From positions 1 to 37,100 of the forward strand of contig NZ_WOEZ01000175.1 of assembly GCF_013177735.1 (NCBI RefSeq): a stretch of DNA of 37,100 nucleotides, in the 5' to 3' direction. Shown piece by piece: positions 6,865 through 15,696 of the stretch. Position 1 is the first letter of the stretch, and each line of letters opens with the position of its first letter. The notes beneath the pieces were generated by a model. It saw only the letters and a program-made list of their open reading frames with translations. It had not been told where the DNA came from and searched no databases. The position numbers were made by a program, and so were the translations under genes. The stretch is from Paraburkholderia elongata. Its GTDB lineage: Bacteria > Pseudomonadota > Gammaproteobacteria > Burkholderiales > Burkholderiaceae.

Positions 6865-9800
6865 TCATCGGCCATTCGTCAATTGGCCGCTTTCGCTCTC
6901 CCGCCGCGCGCGCCGCGCGCGCCGCTCGTCACGCTTGCGGCGCAGCTCTACGAGCCGCCGCCTGCTATACGTTAGCGAGGCGACCGCATGAAACGCGACC
7001 GGCGCGAACACGAGGCCGAACAACGTGGCCGCCAACACCCCGCCGAACACACCGGTGCCGATCGAGCGGCGGCTCTCGGCGCCCGCACCGCTCGATACCA
7101 CCAACGGCACGACACCCAGCAGGAACGCCGCCGAGGTCATCACGATCGGGCGGAAGCGCGCGGCGGCCGCTTCGGTCACGGCACGCGTCAACGGCAGGCC
7201 CCGCCGATACAGATCGCGTGCGAACTGCACGATGAGAATCGCGTTTTTCGCCGCGAGGCCGATGACGGTAATCATGCCGACCTTGAAGTACACGTCGTTC
7301 GGCATGCCGCGCAGCAGTACCGCGGCGACTGCGCCGATCACGCCGAGCGGCACGACCATCAGCACGGCAAGCGGGATCGTCCAGCTTTCGTACAAGGCAG
7401 CCAGCGCCATGAACACGGCCAGCAGCGACAAGCCGATCAGCAACGGCGTGAGCTGTGCCGCCGCGGTTTCTTCGCGCGCCGCGTCGACCCAGTCATACGA
7501 GACACCAAGCGGCAACGAAGCGGCGAGCCGCTCCATCTCCGCCATCGCCGCGCCCGAACTGTAGCCGGGTGCCGCGTGGCCGCTCACGTCGAGCGACGGA
7601 TAGCCGTTGTAGCGGCTCAGCATCACCGGACCGATGGACCAATGGCGTGACGCGATCGCCGATAGCGGCACCATCCCGCCCGTCGAGTTCGGCACGGCGA
7701 GCGCCATCAGATCGTCGTCGGTCATCCGCGTGGCGGCCTCGGCTGCGATCATCACCCGGCGCATCCGGCCACCGGCAGGAAAGTCGTCGATATATGTCGA
7801 ACCGAAGGTGCTGCCGAGCACATCGGCGATGCGGTCGAACGGCACGCCGAACGCATACGCTTTCGCGCGGTCGATGATGAGTTCGACGCGCGGTGCATCC
7901 GGCAGATCCTCCGAATGCACCGAAGCCAGCACCGGGCTCGCCTTGGCCTGGGCGAACAGTTGCTCGCGCGCTGCCTTCAGCGCGTCCAGCCCGACCCCGC
8001 CGCGATCTTCGAGCCGGAACACGAAGCCGTCTGAATGCCCGAGCCCTGGCACGGAAGGAGGCAATTGCGCTTCGACGTCACCGTCGAGAATCTTGTCGAA
8101 CTTCTCGTTGAGTCGGTCGCGCAACGCCATCGCATCGGTGTCGCGCCTGCCCCAGTCTTTCAGTTCGACGAAGCCCATCGCGACGTTCTGGCCGCTGCCG
8201 GTAAAACTCCAGCCGACCACACTCGTGACGTGCGCAATCGCGGGCTCAGCGTGCAGGATCTTTTCCATCCGCTGGACCACCGCGAGCGTGCGCTCCTGCG
8301 TCGCGCCGGCCGGCAATTGCACCATCACCTGCAATTGACCTTCGTCTTCGCTTGGCAAAAAACCACCGGGCATTTGCCAGTAGAGCGCGGCGCACACGCC
8401 GACCAGCACGGCATAGATTGCCAGCATCGGTCCGATACGGCGCAGCGTACGCGCGGTCAGCCCGCGATAGCCGCTCGCGGCTCGATCGAAACCGGACGTG
8501 AACCGGCTCGCCGCGCGCGCCGCGAAGCCAAGCAGGCCGCGGCGGGCATCGCGTTGACTCACCGGGTGCTTGTGCGCTTTCAGCAGATTCGCGCACAGCG
8601 CAGGAGTCAATGACAAAGCCAGGAACGACGACACCAGCATCGAGGCGATCATCGCCACCGCGAATTGCCGGTAAATACCGCCGACACCGCCCGGGAAGAA
8701 CGCCATCGGCACGAACACGGCCGTCAACACCGCTGTCACGCCGACGATCGCGCCGCCGATTTGCGACATCGCTTTACGGGTAGCCTCACGGGGCGGCAGG
8801 CCTTCTTCTTCCATCACGCGATGCACGCTTTCCACCACCACGATCGCATCGTCGACGAGGATACCGATTGCGAGCACTAGGCCGAACATCGTGAACACGT
8901 TGATCGACAGGCCGCAGGCGTACATCGCGAGAAACGCGCCCATCAGCGTGACGGGAATCACCACCGTCGGCACCAGCGTGTAGCGCAGATCGCGCAGGAA
9001 CAGCCACATCACGAAGAACACCAGCACCACCGCTTCTGCCAGCGTGACGAGCACTTCACGAATCGCAATCTTCACGAAATGCGCGTTATCGAACGGAATT
9101 TCGACAGCAACGCCTGGCGGCAAGCTTTTCGATAACTCAGCGAGTCGCGCGCGAATCGCATTCGACGTTTCGAGCGCATTGCCGCGCGGCCCGAGTTGAA
9201 TGCCGACGGTCGCCGCAGCCTTGCCGTTCAAACGCGAATAGAACGAATAATTGTCGCGTCCAAGTTCGACCCGCGCGACGTCTCGCAAGCGCACCGCCGA
9301 GCCGTCGGGCAGCGCCTTCAGCACAATCTGTCCGAACTCAGCGGGCGAGATCAGTTGCCCCTTCACGCTCACCGAGGCCGTCAATTGCTGCCCCGGAACG
9401 AACGGCGCGTCGCCCAGCGTACCGGCCGTTACCGTGGCGTTCTGCGCGGCGATCGCGGCATTCACTTCGGCGGCGCCGAGGTTGTATTCGCGCAGCTTCA
9501 TCGGATCGAGCCAGATGCGTAGCGCTTCGTCCGCGTCCCACAACTCCGCCGCGCCCACGCCCGGCGCGCGTTTCAGTTCGCGCAAGACGTAGCGGCTCAG
9601 GTAGTCGCTCAATTGCACGGAATCGCGCGAGCCATCCGTCGAGGTCAGCGCGACCAGCATCAAAAACGTGTTGGCTGCCTTGAATACACTGATGCCCTGC
9701 TGCACGACCTGTTGCGGCAAGCGCGGCTCGACCTGCTTGAGACGGTTCTGGATGTCGACCAGCGCGAGATCCGGATTGGTGCCCGGTGCAAAGGTCGCGT

Positions 9801-10071
9801 CGATCTCGAGATCGCCGAGGTTGTCGCTAGTCGTTTCGTAGTACAGCATATTGTCGGCGCCATCGAGACTCTCCTCGATGATGCTGCCGACGTTGGCATC
9901 GACCACTTCAGTCGCAGCCCCCGGATACGTGGCGCTGATCACGATGCGTGGCGGCGCAAGACGCGGATACTGCGCCACCGGCAGTTGCGGAATGGCGAGT
10001 GCACCCGCCACGACAATGGCGAGCGCAACAATCCATGCGAAGACCGGGCGGTCGATGAAAAAGAATGGCAC
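6865..10071 (-). CDS. RND (HAE1) efflux pump inner-membrane subunit, AcrB-like
   Basis: A 1068-residue proton-driven multidrug exporter of the AcrB/MexB type, normal in length. It starts FFIDRPVFAWIVALAIVVAG as AcrB does. The proton-relay Asp pair is in GILVDDAIVVVE and the partner Lys in VIGLAAKNAILIVQFA. Two sets of six helices flank large periplasmic loops. The C-terminal tail is unusually Arg-rich. GTG 10071 is the start; it lies 12 bases after the stop of the preceding acetyltransferase, making this the last gene of the yej-tld-acetyltransferase run. No periplasmic adaptor or outer-membrane channel gene is nearby, so it must borrow these, or an unseen one lies elsewhere. Its substrate may be what the upstream genes make. 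Confidence 0.95.
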   Translation of the reverse strand: MPFFFIDRPVFAWIVALAIVVAGALAIPQLPVAQYPRLAPPRIVISATYPGAATEVVDANVGSIIEESLDGADNMLYYETTSDNLGDLEIDATFAPGTNPDLALVDIQNRLKQVEPRLPQQVVQQGISVFKAANTFLMLVALTSTDGSRDSVQLSDYLSRYVLRELKRAPGVGAAELWDADEALRIWLDPMKLREYNLGAAEVNAAIAAQNATVTAGTLGDAPFVPGQQLTASVSVKGQLISPAEFGQIVLKALPDGSAVRLRDVARVELGRDNYSFYSRLNGKAAATVGIQLGPRGNALETSNAIRARLAELSKSLPPGVAVEIPFDNAHFVKIAIREVLVTLAEAVVLVFFVMWLFLRDLRYTLVPTVVIPVTLMGAFLAMYACGLSINVFTMFGLVLAIGILVDDAIVVVESVHRVMEEEGLPPREATRKAMSQIGGAIVGVTAVLTAVFVPMAFFPGGVGGIYRQFAVAMIASMLVSSFLALSLTPALCANLLKAHKHPVSQRDARRGLLGFAARAASRFTSGFDRAASGYRGLTARTLRRIGPMLAIYAVLVGVCAALYWQMPGGFLPSEDEGQLQVMVQLPAGATQERTLAVVQRMEKILHAEPAIAHVTSVVGWSFTGSGQNVAMGFVELKDWGRRDTDAMALRDRLNEKFDKILDGDVEAQLPPSVPGLGHSDGFVFRLEDRGGVGLDALKAAREQLFAQAKASPVLASVHSEDLPDAPRVELIIDRAKAYAFGVPFDRIADVLGSTFGSTYIDDFPAGGRMRRVMIAAEAATRMTDDDLMALAVPNSTGGMVPLSAIASRHWSIGPVMLSRYNGYPSLDVSGHAAPGYSSGAAMAEMERLAASLPLGVSYDWVDAAREETAAAQLTPLLIGLSLLAVFMALAALYESWTIPLAVLMVVPLGVIGAVAAVLLRGMPNDVYFKVGMITVIGLAAKNAILIVQFARDLYRRGLPLTRAVTEAAAARFRPIVMTSAAFLLGVVPLVVSSGAGAESRRSIGTGVFGGVLAATLFGLVFAPVAFHAVASLTYSRRRLVELRRKRDERRARRARRESESGQLTNGR

Positions 10072-10083
10072 GCGATAATCCGT

Positions 10084-10623
10084 TCAGATTGCCTGGAGGC
10101 GCGGTGCGTCGACGAGGCGGGCCATGTGCAGCACGTCGGCCAGTACGCCGTCGCACATGGCAAAACCGCGCGAGCGGCCTTCTTCGACAAAGCCGAACTT
10201 GCGATACAGCGCGATCGCCGGCGTGTTGTCGCAGAACACCGTGAGCTCGATGCGGCGCAAACCGAGCGACGCATCCGCGCAGTCGGTCAGCCCTTGCAGA
10301 AGCGCCGAACCGACACCGCGCCCATGATACGCGTCATGTACGGCCAATCCTAAATGCGCGCGGCTGGGCCGGTGAACCTCCAACCCGGCGTGGCCGACCA
10401 TGCGCCCGCCGATGGTCGCGCACACGTTCACGCCGTCTTTGAGGCGCCGCTCATACCATGCTTTGAGCTGATCAGCACTGCGGTAGCCGACCGACAGCGT
10501 GCCGCGCCGCACGCCGGGCAAACTCATGATATCGGCGAACGCGTCCATGTCGGACGATTCGAGCGCTCGAACCGTAATACGATTGTCGAGCGCCGCGTCG
10601 CTTGGCAACGTTTCTATTTTCAT
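10084..10623 (-). CDS. GNAT N-acetyltransferase, YhhY/AaaT-like (second of pair)
   Basis: A 179-residue GNAT protein. Motif A is LAVHDAYHGRGVGSALL; the C-terminal half, LGLRRIELTVFCDNTPAIAL then YRKFGFVEEG, closely follows E. coli YhhY (AaaT), which acetylates free amino acids such as Met and Phe in vitro. ATG 10623 is chosen because it overlaps the TGA of the upstream acetyltransferase as ATGA, a sign of translational coupling; upstream in-frame starts would lie inside that gene. It is a paralogue of that neighbour, so a tandem duplication is likely. Its position after peptide-uptake and peptidase genes suggests acetylation of imported or cleaved peptides or amino acids (inference). Confidence 0.87.
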   Translation of the reverse strand: MKIETLPSDAALDNRITVRALESSDMDAFADIMSLPGVRRGTLSVGYRSADQLKAWYERRLKDGVNVCATIGGRMVGHAGLEVHRPSRAHLGLAVHDAYHGRGVGSALLQGLTDCADASLGLRRIELTVFCDNTPAIALYRKFGFVEEGRSRGFAMCDGVLADVLHMARLVDAPRLQAI

Positions 10624-11240
10624 GGTTTTATTCCGCTGCCGGGTTGGCCTATAGTGGCCGATGTTGGCTCGATGTTGGCTGTCGACGGCGTCGACATCCA
10701 CGGCGCCGCCTCACGCGGCCGCGCCATGAAATAGCAGTCGATCAGCACGCCACGGCGCAACACCGCTCCACGCTGATGCGCTTCGATCTCGAAGCCGAAC
10801 TTGCGATAGAGCGCGAGTGCCGCATGGTTATCGGCGAAGACGTGCAACTCGAGGCGGCGCAGACCGAGCCAGTTGTCGGCCAGATCGAGCAATTCGGTCA
10901 TCAGCGCATTGCCGATGCCGCGCCGGTGCCATGCGTCGTGCACGCAAATGCCGAGCGATGCGGCATGCGCGCGGCGCCCTTTAAACGGCGTGAGTTCCGC
11001 TTCACCAACCAGCGTGTCGCCGACCATCGCCGCGATCGCGATCTCGGGGGGCTCCAATTTTTCGAGGTATTCGCGCGTGCTGGCAATCGTCTGAAACGGC
11101 ACGTGCGGATTGCCGTTCACCACGACCGGCAACTGCTGCATTGCGTGGAATTGTTCCACGTCGGCCACGCGCAACGCGCGCAGCGTCAGGCCCTCGGGCA
11201 AGCTCTCAGATTTAGAATTTGTTCTTATGTCTTGATTCAT
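10620..11240 (-). CDS. GNAT N-acetyltransferase, YhhY/AaaT-like (first of pair)
   Basis: A 206-residue GNAT protein resembling YhhY/AaaT. The acetyl-CoA loop is GICVHDAWHRRGIGNALM, and NWLGLRRLELHVFADNHAAL then YRKFGFEIEAH match the family's C-terminal half, including the RxGxxxDxYxMAR-like end (RRGVLIDCYFMARPR). About 28 residues after that are an unconserved tail. ATG 11240 lies 4 bases after the tldE stop and the gene ends in the ATGA overlap with its paralogue. AaaT-type enzymes N-acetylate free amino acids; MccE and RimL, other GNATs, inactivate processed microcin C by acetylation. Which reaction applies here is not known. Confidence 0.88.
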   Translation of the reverse strand: MNQDIRTNSKSESLPEGLTLRALRVADVEQFHAMQQLPVVVNGNPHVPFQTIASTREYLEKLEPPEIAIAAMVGDTLVGEAELTPFKGRRAHAASLGICVHDAWHRRGIGNALMTELLDLADNWLGLRRLELHVFADNHAALALYRKFGFEIEAHQRGAVLRRGVLIDCYFMARPREAAPWMSTPSTANIEPTSATIGQPGSGIKP

Positions 11241-11244
11241 AGGC

Positions 11245-12606
11245 TCATAACGTCAATTCGAATGACCTCGCGAGGATGCCGGGCAATTGCATGCCACCCG
11301 TGGCGCGCTCGCCCCATGTCGAGTCGCTCAATAGCAATTCCGCTTGCGAGCCGAGTTGTTCGAGTTCGCTGCCGAGCAGACGGTACAAGCTGTCGTCGAA
11401 ACGCATAGCTTCAAGCGGCGCGACGATTTGCCCGTTCTCGACCCAGAAGGTCGCGAAGCGCGTCATGCCGGTCAGGCGGCAATTCATCCGGTCCGAGAAA
11501 TTCACGTACCAGAGATTGCCGATGTAGAGACCGGTATCGAGTTTCGCCAGCACGTCCTCTTCCAGCAGATCGCCCCCTTGCATCGAAAGCGCCGCCGGCG
11601 ACTCGTTCGCCAGCGCACCGTTGGGCGTCAAACCGTACTCGCGCGCGCTGCGTGCATTGGTGAGGCGTTCGGCACTGCGGCCGGCCTGGATCAACGGGAC
11701 GCTTTCGCGCAGGTAGCCGTCGTCGTTGAAGCCGGGTGTAATGCCGAGATTCAGATCTTCGCTGATCGTGACGCGCGGGTCGACTACGATTTCTCCCACA
11801 TGCAGCTTGTACAACTCGCTGCGCGAACTCGCCTGGGCGCGTGCCGAGAAACCGGACCATGCCGTCACGCTGAGCAGTTCAGCAAGCGCTTCGGGCGCCA
11901 GATACGAGCGATAACGCCCCGGCGCCAATGTGCGCGGCGTGCGCGCGAGCACGGACAGACGCGCTGCGGCCTGCTCGACCTTGCGTGCGAAAACAGCATC
12001 GCTCCAGTCGTCGCCGGCGTAAGTCGTTTTGATCGCGCGGCCGCTCGGGTCGTAGAGCGACCAGCTGAAATTGAAGTTATCGACTTCGTACCAGCCACGG
12101 CTGCCGCTCGTCGACGCAAACCCGCGCACGATCGTGCCGCCCGCGTAAAAGCCCACGAAATCCAGTCCTTGCGCGCATTCGGCAACGGTGCGCAACAAGC
12201 TGTCCGGCTCCGGCAGCTTGCCCGAACGTTGCGTGGCGCGCTGCCATTTCGACGTGTCGAACAACAGATGCGGATCGTCCGCCGCACCGCGCAGGCTTTC
12301 GCGCAAGGTGGCGAGCGCCGCGCTCACGGCGTCCAGATCCTGTTGCAGATCGCCGCAGACGGTCAGCGTCGAATAGGCCTGGCGCGCGCCGTCGATCAAA
12401 CGCAAGGTCAGCTTGCCTTGCGACACGCTGCCGATCTGCCGCACCTTGCCCAAGTTGAAACGGATAAAGTCGGACTGCTCACCGGCGAATGAACTCAGCG
12501 TGGTTTCCGCGCCTTGCTGCAAGCGTTCAATGGCGTCGTCCAGCGACGTGAAATGCTGGTGCCAGTCGATCGACTTAGTGGCGCGCGAGGACATGAATTG
12601 GCTCAT
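11245..12606 (-). CDS. tldE: TldE/PmbA-family partner subunit of TldD protease
   Basis: A 453-residue protein of the TldD/PmbA family that lacks the HExxxH zinc motif, as TldE does. In E. coli the TldD-TldE heterodimer cleaves unfolded peptides, matures microcin B17 and degrades the antitoxin CcdA; TldE builds the active chamber but is not catalytic. Family features near the C-terminus include LDTGLYIGNLWYVNFSDRMN and TGMTRFATFWVENGQIV. ATG 12606 is chosen: it shares one base with the tldD stop (TGATG) and has GGAGG 6 bases upstream, inside tldD. The tight coupling fits equal subunit production. The sequence is divergent from E. coli PmbA, so this is a family-level call. Confidence 0.88.
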   Translation of the reverse strand: MSQFMSSRATKSIDWHQHFTSLDDAIERLQQGAETTLSSFAGEQSDFIRFNLGKVRQIGSVSQGKLTLRLIDGARQAYSTLTVCGDLQQDLDAVSAALATLRESLRGAADDPHLLFDTSKWQRATQRSGKLPEPDSLLRTVAECAQGLDFVGFYAGGTIVRGFASTSGSRGWYEVDNFNFSWSLYDPSGRAIKTTYAGDDWSDAVFARKVEQAAARLSVLARTPRTLAPGRYRSYLAPEALAELLSVTAWSGFSARAQASSRSELYKLHVGEIVVDPRVTISEDLNLGITPGFNDDGYLRESVPLIQAGRSAERLTNARSAREYGLTPNGALANESPAALSMQGGDLLEEDVLAKLDTGLYIGNLWYVNFSDRMNCRLTGMTRFATFWVENGQIVAPLEAMRFDDSLYRLLGSELEQLGSQAELLLSDSTWGERATGGMQLPGILARSFELTL

Positions 12607-14042
12607 CAAGCGCCTCCGAACACGTCGATGTTGCTGAACACACAAGCCGGCGAGGCGTGGCCGACGCGAATAATCTGTGCCGGTTCGCCCTTGCCGCACA
12701 TGGACGTGCCATACACCTCGCGCGTATCCGCGTTCCCCACCGCGCTCAGGCTGCGCCAGAAATTCGCCGAGATGCCACGGTAATTCGGCTGTTTGACGAC
12801 CTGAGTGAGCTTGCCGTTTTCGATCAGTTGACCGAACTCGCAGCCGAACTGAAATTTGTTGCGATGGTCGTCAATCGACCAGGACGTATTAGTGCGCATC
12901 AGAATGCCGTGTTCGATGTTGCCGATCATCTGCTCCAGCGAACTCTCGCCGGGTTCGATGTTCAGATTCGCCATCCGGTCGATCGGTGGGCGATTCCAGT
13001 TCGACGCGCGCGAATTCGCCACGCCGGCCATATGCGCGCGTTGCTGCGAAAGCGCGCCGCCGAGCGGACGTTCGAGCACGCCGTCGCGGATCAGGTATTG
13101 CTTTTGCGCTTCAGTGCCGTCGTCGTCGAATGCGTACGCGGCGGCCTCCTCGCGCAATTCCGGGTCGAAGGTCACATTCAGCAGTTCCGAACCGTAGCGG
13201 TACGAGCCGAACATGTCTTTCTTGACGAAGCTCCAGCCCGCAAAGTTGCGCTCGTCGCCGAGAATGCGATCGAGTTCGAGCGGATGGCCGATCGATTCGT
13301 GAATCTGCAGCATCATCTGATCGGGCATCAGCAGCAAATCGCGCTTGCCTGACGGGCAATTCGGCGCGGCCAGCAATTGCAGCGCTTCATTGGCGACACG
13401 TGCACCCGAGCCGTCGAAGCCGAAGCGCCCCAGCACTTCCATGCCGCCCTGCCCCAGGGTGCCGTAGTTGCCGCCGAGGGTACGCACTTGCGTATCGCCG
13501 TCCGCGTGGGCGGCCACGCTCAATTGCGGCATCACGAACTGGAACCGCTGATCGATCCGCACGCCGTCGCCGGTGATATAGAGCTGATCGGTATGCGTGA
13601 TCTGCACGGCCGCGACGCGTTCGACAATGCGCGCATCGAGATTCGCGCCCGCGCATTCCACGCTCAGGCGGTCTAACCATTCGGCGCGGCTCGGCAACGC
13701 ACGCTGCGCATTCGGCGACACATAGTGCCCGCTCACGGCGGGGCGCGCCACCTCGCGATGGTCGATCAACGACAAGGCCGCGCTCGCTTCAGCGCGGGCC
13801 GTGGCGAGATCCAGCGCTTGCTGCAAGCCGGCGGCACTCAGATTCGCGGTCGCCGCATAGCCGGCTCCCGCGCCCACCCATGCGATCAGCATCGCGCCAC
13901 GATCCCGGACCGTGCGCATCGGTTGTGCGATGTCGTTGCGGATCTCGTGATCGTCGATCTGTTCGTCGACAATGCGCAGCGACCAGAACGACGCGCGGCT
14001 CGTAAGCGACCGGGCGGCTTGCGCCCAACGTTCGTCAATCAT
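12606..14042 (-). CDS. tldD: TldD-family zinc metallopeptidase subunit
   Basis: A 478-residue catalytic subunit of a TldD/TldE peptidase. The zinc motif HExxxH is present as HESIGH (about residues 248-253) and the late Cys zinc ligand as SMCGKGEP (about Cys449), so it should be active. The chamber formed with TldE admits unfolded peptides of little sequence specificity. ATG 14042 is chosen: it overlaps the yejF stop by 8 bases (14035-14042), in line with every other junction of this run. Location directly behind a complete peptide ABC importer is unusual, since E. coli tldD and pmbA are not linked to yej. Substrates are probably peptides delivered by Yej (inference). Confidence 0.92.
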   Translation of the reverse strand: MIDERWAQAARSLTSRASFWSLRIVDEQIDDHEIRNDIAQPMRTVRDRGAMLIAWVGAGAGYAATANLSAAGLQQALDLATARAEASAALSLIDHREVARPAVSGHYVSPNAQRALPSRAEWLDRLSVECAGANLDARIVERVAAVQITHTDQLYITGDGVRIDQRFQFVMPQLSVAAHADGDTQVRTLGGNYGTLGQGGMEVLGRFGFDGSGARVANEALQLLAAPNCPSGKRDLLLMPDQMMLQIHESIGHPLELDRILGDERNFAGWSFVKKDMFGSYRYGSELLNVTFDPELREEAAAYAFDDDGTEAQKQYLIRDGVLERPLGGALSQQRAHMAGVANSRASNWNRPPIDRMANLNIEPGESSLEQMIGNIEHGILMRTNTSWSIDDHRNKFQFGCEFGQLIENGKLTQVVKQPNYRGISANFWRSLSAVGNADTREVYGTSMCGKGEPAQIIRVGHASPACVFSNIDVFGGA

Positions 14043-15696
14043 TAGCGGTTCCCGTGGGAGTCTCCGTTGCACGCGCCGGCGACATGATCAGCGACGACGC
14101 GAGCAACGACTGGGTATAAGGATGCGAGGGCGCGTGCAACACATCGAGTGTGTCGCCAGCTTCGACTATGCGTCCTGACTTCATCACGATCACGCGATGC
14201 GCCATGGCTCGCATCACCGCCAGATCGTGCGTAATGAACAGATAGCTTAGCTTGTACTTTTTCTGCAGATTTGTCAGCAGATTCAGCACCTGTTTCTGGA
14301 TCGATACGTCGAGTGCACTGGTCGGTTCATCGAGCACCAGCAATTCCGGCTCGACCGCCAAGGCGCGCGCAATCGCAATACGCTGGCGCTGGCCGCCGGA
14401 AAACTCGTGCGGATAGCGCAGCATGGCGTCGGCTGGCATTCCAACCTCTTCCAGCAGGCCGCCGATGCGTGCGCGCCGCGCCTTTGCGTCCATGTCGGGC
14501 TGATGCATGGTCAGGCCTTCGCCGATGATCTGCTCCACCGTCATGCGTGGCGACAACGAGCCGAACGGGTCCTGAAACACGACTTGCATGCGCGAGTACA
14601 AAGCCCGGCGGGAACGCGCGGTTTTCAGCGTGGCAAGCGGCAAACCGTCGATATGGATATGACCGGCAGCCGGTTGCTGCAAGCCGAGTACGGTTGCCGC
14701 CAGCGTCGATTTGCCCGACCCCGATTCGCCGACGATGCCGAGCGTTTCACCGCGCCGCACGCTTAGGTCAACGTCATGCACCGCGCGAAAGGTGGAGCGC
14801 CCGAACATGGAACGCCAGCCTTTCGCGGACGTGCAGTAGTCGACGGCGAGTCCCTGTACTTCGAGCAAGCGCCGCGCATCCGGCTCCACCGGCTCCACTG
14901 CGCGTTGCGGCTCGCTGTCCAGCAGGCGTTGGGTGTAGGGATGCTGTGGGTTGGAGAATAACGCTTCGGTCGTATTGGTTTCGACCAGCACGCCCTTCTC
15001 CATCACCGCGACGCGCTGCGCGAAGCGCTTCACCAGATTCAGGTCATGCGTGATCAGCAGCACGGCCATGCCACGCTCTGCCGCTTCCTGCTCCTGCAAT
15101 GCGATCAATAGATCGACGATCTGCTGACGCACGGTGACGTCGAGCGCGGTGGTCGGTTCGTCGGCAAGCAGCAGGCGTGGCCGGCACGCCAGCGCCATCG
15201 CGATCATCGCGCGCTGCCGCTGGCCGCCGGACAGTTGATGCGGAAAACTGTCGATGCGCCGTTCCGGCTCAGGAATGCCGGTGCGCCTGAGCAACTCGAT
15301 GCCGCGCTGGCGCGCCGCATTCGGCCGCAAGCCCTCATGCAGGCGCAAACTTTCGGCGATCTGCTTGCCGATCGTGAAGAGCGGATTGAGCGCCGTCATC
15401 GGTTCCTGAAACACCATCGCCACGTCGGCGCCACGCAGGCCGCGCATCTGTTGCTCAGTTTTCTGCAGCAGATCGTCGCCGTCGAGCAATATGCGGCCGC
15501 TCAGATCGGCATGCTCGACGAGGCGCAGAATCGACAACGCGGTGACGCTCTTGCCGGAGCCCGATTCGCCGACCAGGGCGACGCGCTCACCGCGCGCGAT
15601 CGAGAGGCTGAGTTCATGCACCGCGATCTTGTCGCCGAAACGCACGGAGAAGCGATCGATTTCCAGTAACGGCCGGTTGAGTTTGGCTACGCTCAT
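14035..15696 (-). CDS. yejF: Peptide ABC transporter ATPase, YejF-like (two nucleotide-binding domains)
   Basis: A 553-residue cytoplasmic ATPase with two fused ABC domains, as in E. coli YejF. Domain 1 has Walker A GESGSGKS at about 43-50, signature LSGGQ at about 155-159 and Walker B LLLADE at about 175-180. Domain 2 has Walker A GESGSGKS at about 323-330 and signature FSGGQRQR. Both carry the C-terminal oligopeptide motif HPYTQ. It powers the YejB-YejE channel. ATG 15696 overlaps the yejE stop as ATGA and has GGAGGT 5 bases upstream. YejABEF imports microcin C and, in rhizobia, phazolicin; natural peptide cargo is broad. Confidence 0.95.
   Translation of the reverse strand: MSVAKLNRPLLEIDRFSVRFGDKIAVHELSLSIARGERVALVGESGSGKSVTALSILRLVEHADLSGRILLDGDDLLQKTEQQMRGLRGADVAMVFQEPMTALNPLFTIGKQIAESLRLHEGLRPNAARQRGIELLRRTGIPEPERRIDSFPHQLSGGQRQRAMIAMALACRPRLLLADEPTTALDVTVRQQIVDLLIALQEQEAAERGMAVLLITHDLNLVKRFAQRVAVMEKGVLVETNTTEALFSNPQHPYTQRLLDSEPQRAVEPVEPDARRLLEVQGLAVDYCTSAKGWRSMFGRSTFRAVHDVDLSVRRGETLGIVGESGSGKSTLAATVLGLQQPAAGHIHIDGLPLATLKTARSRRALYSRMQVVFQDPFGSLSPRMTVEQIIGEGLTMHQPDMDAKARRARIGGLLEEVGMPADAMLRYPHEFSGGQRQRIAIARALAVEPELLVLDEPTSALDVSIQKQVLNLLTNLQKKYKLSYLFITHDLAVMRAMAHRVIVMKSGRIVEAGDTLDVLHAPSHPYTQSLLASSLIMSPARATETPTGTAND

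Noticed and set aside
6988..7650. Long plus-strand frames across the RND, tld, yej and uvrA genes
   Set aside because: They are antisense shadows of high-GC coding genes, with Arg/His-rich products and no family features.
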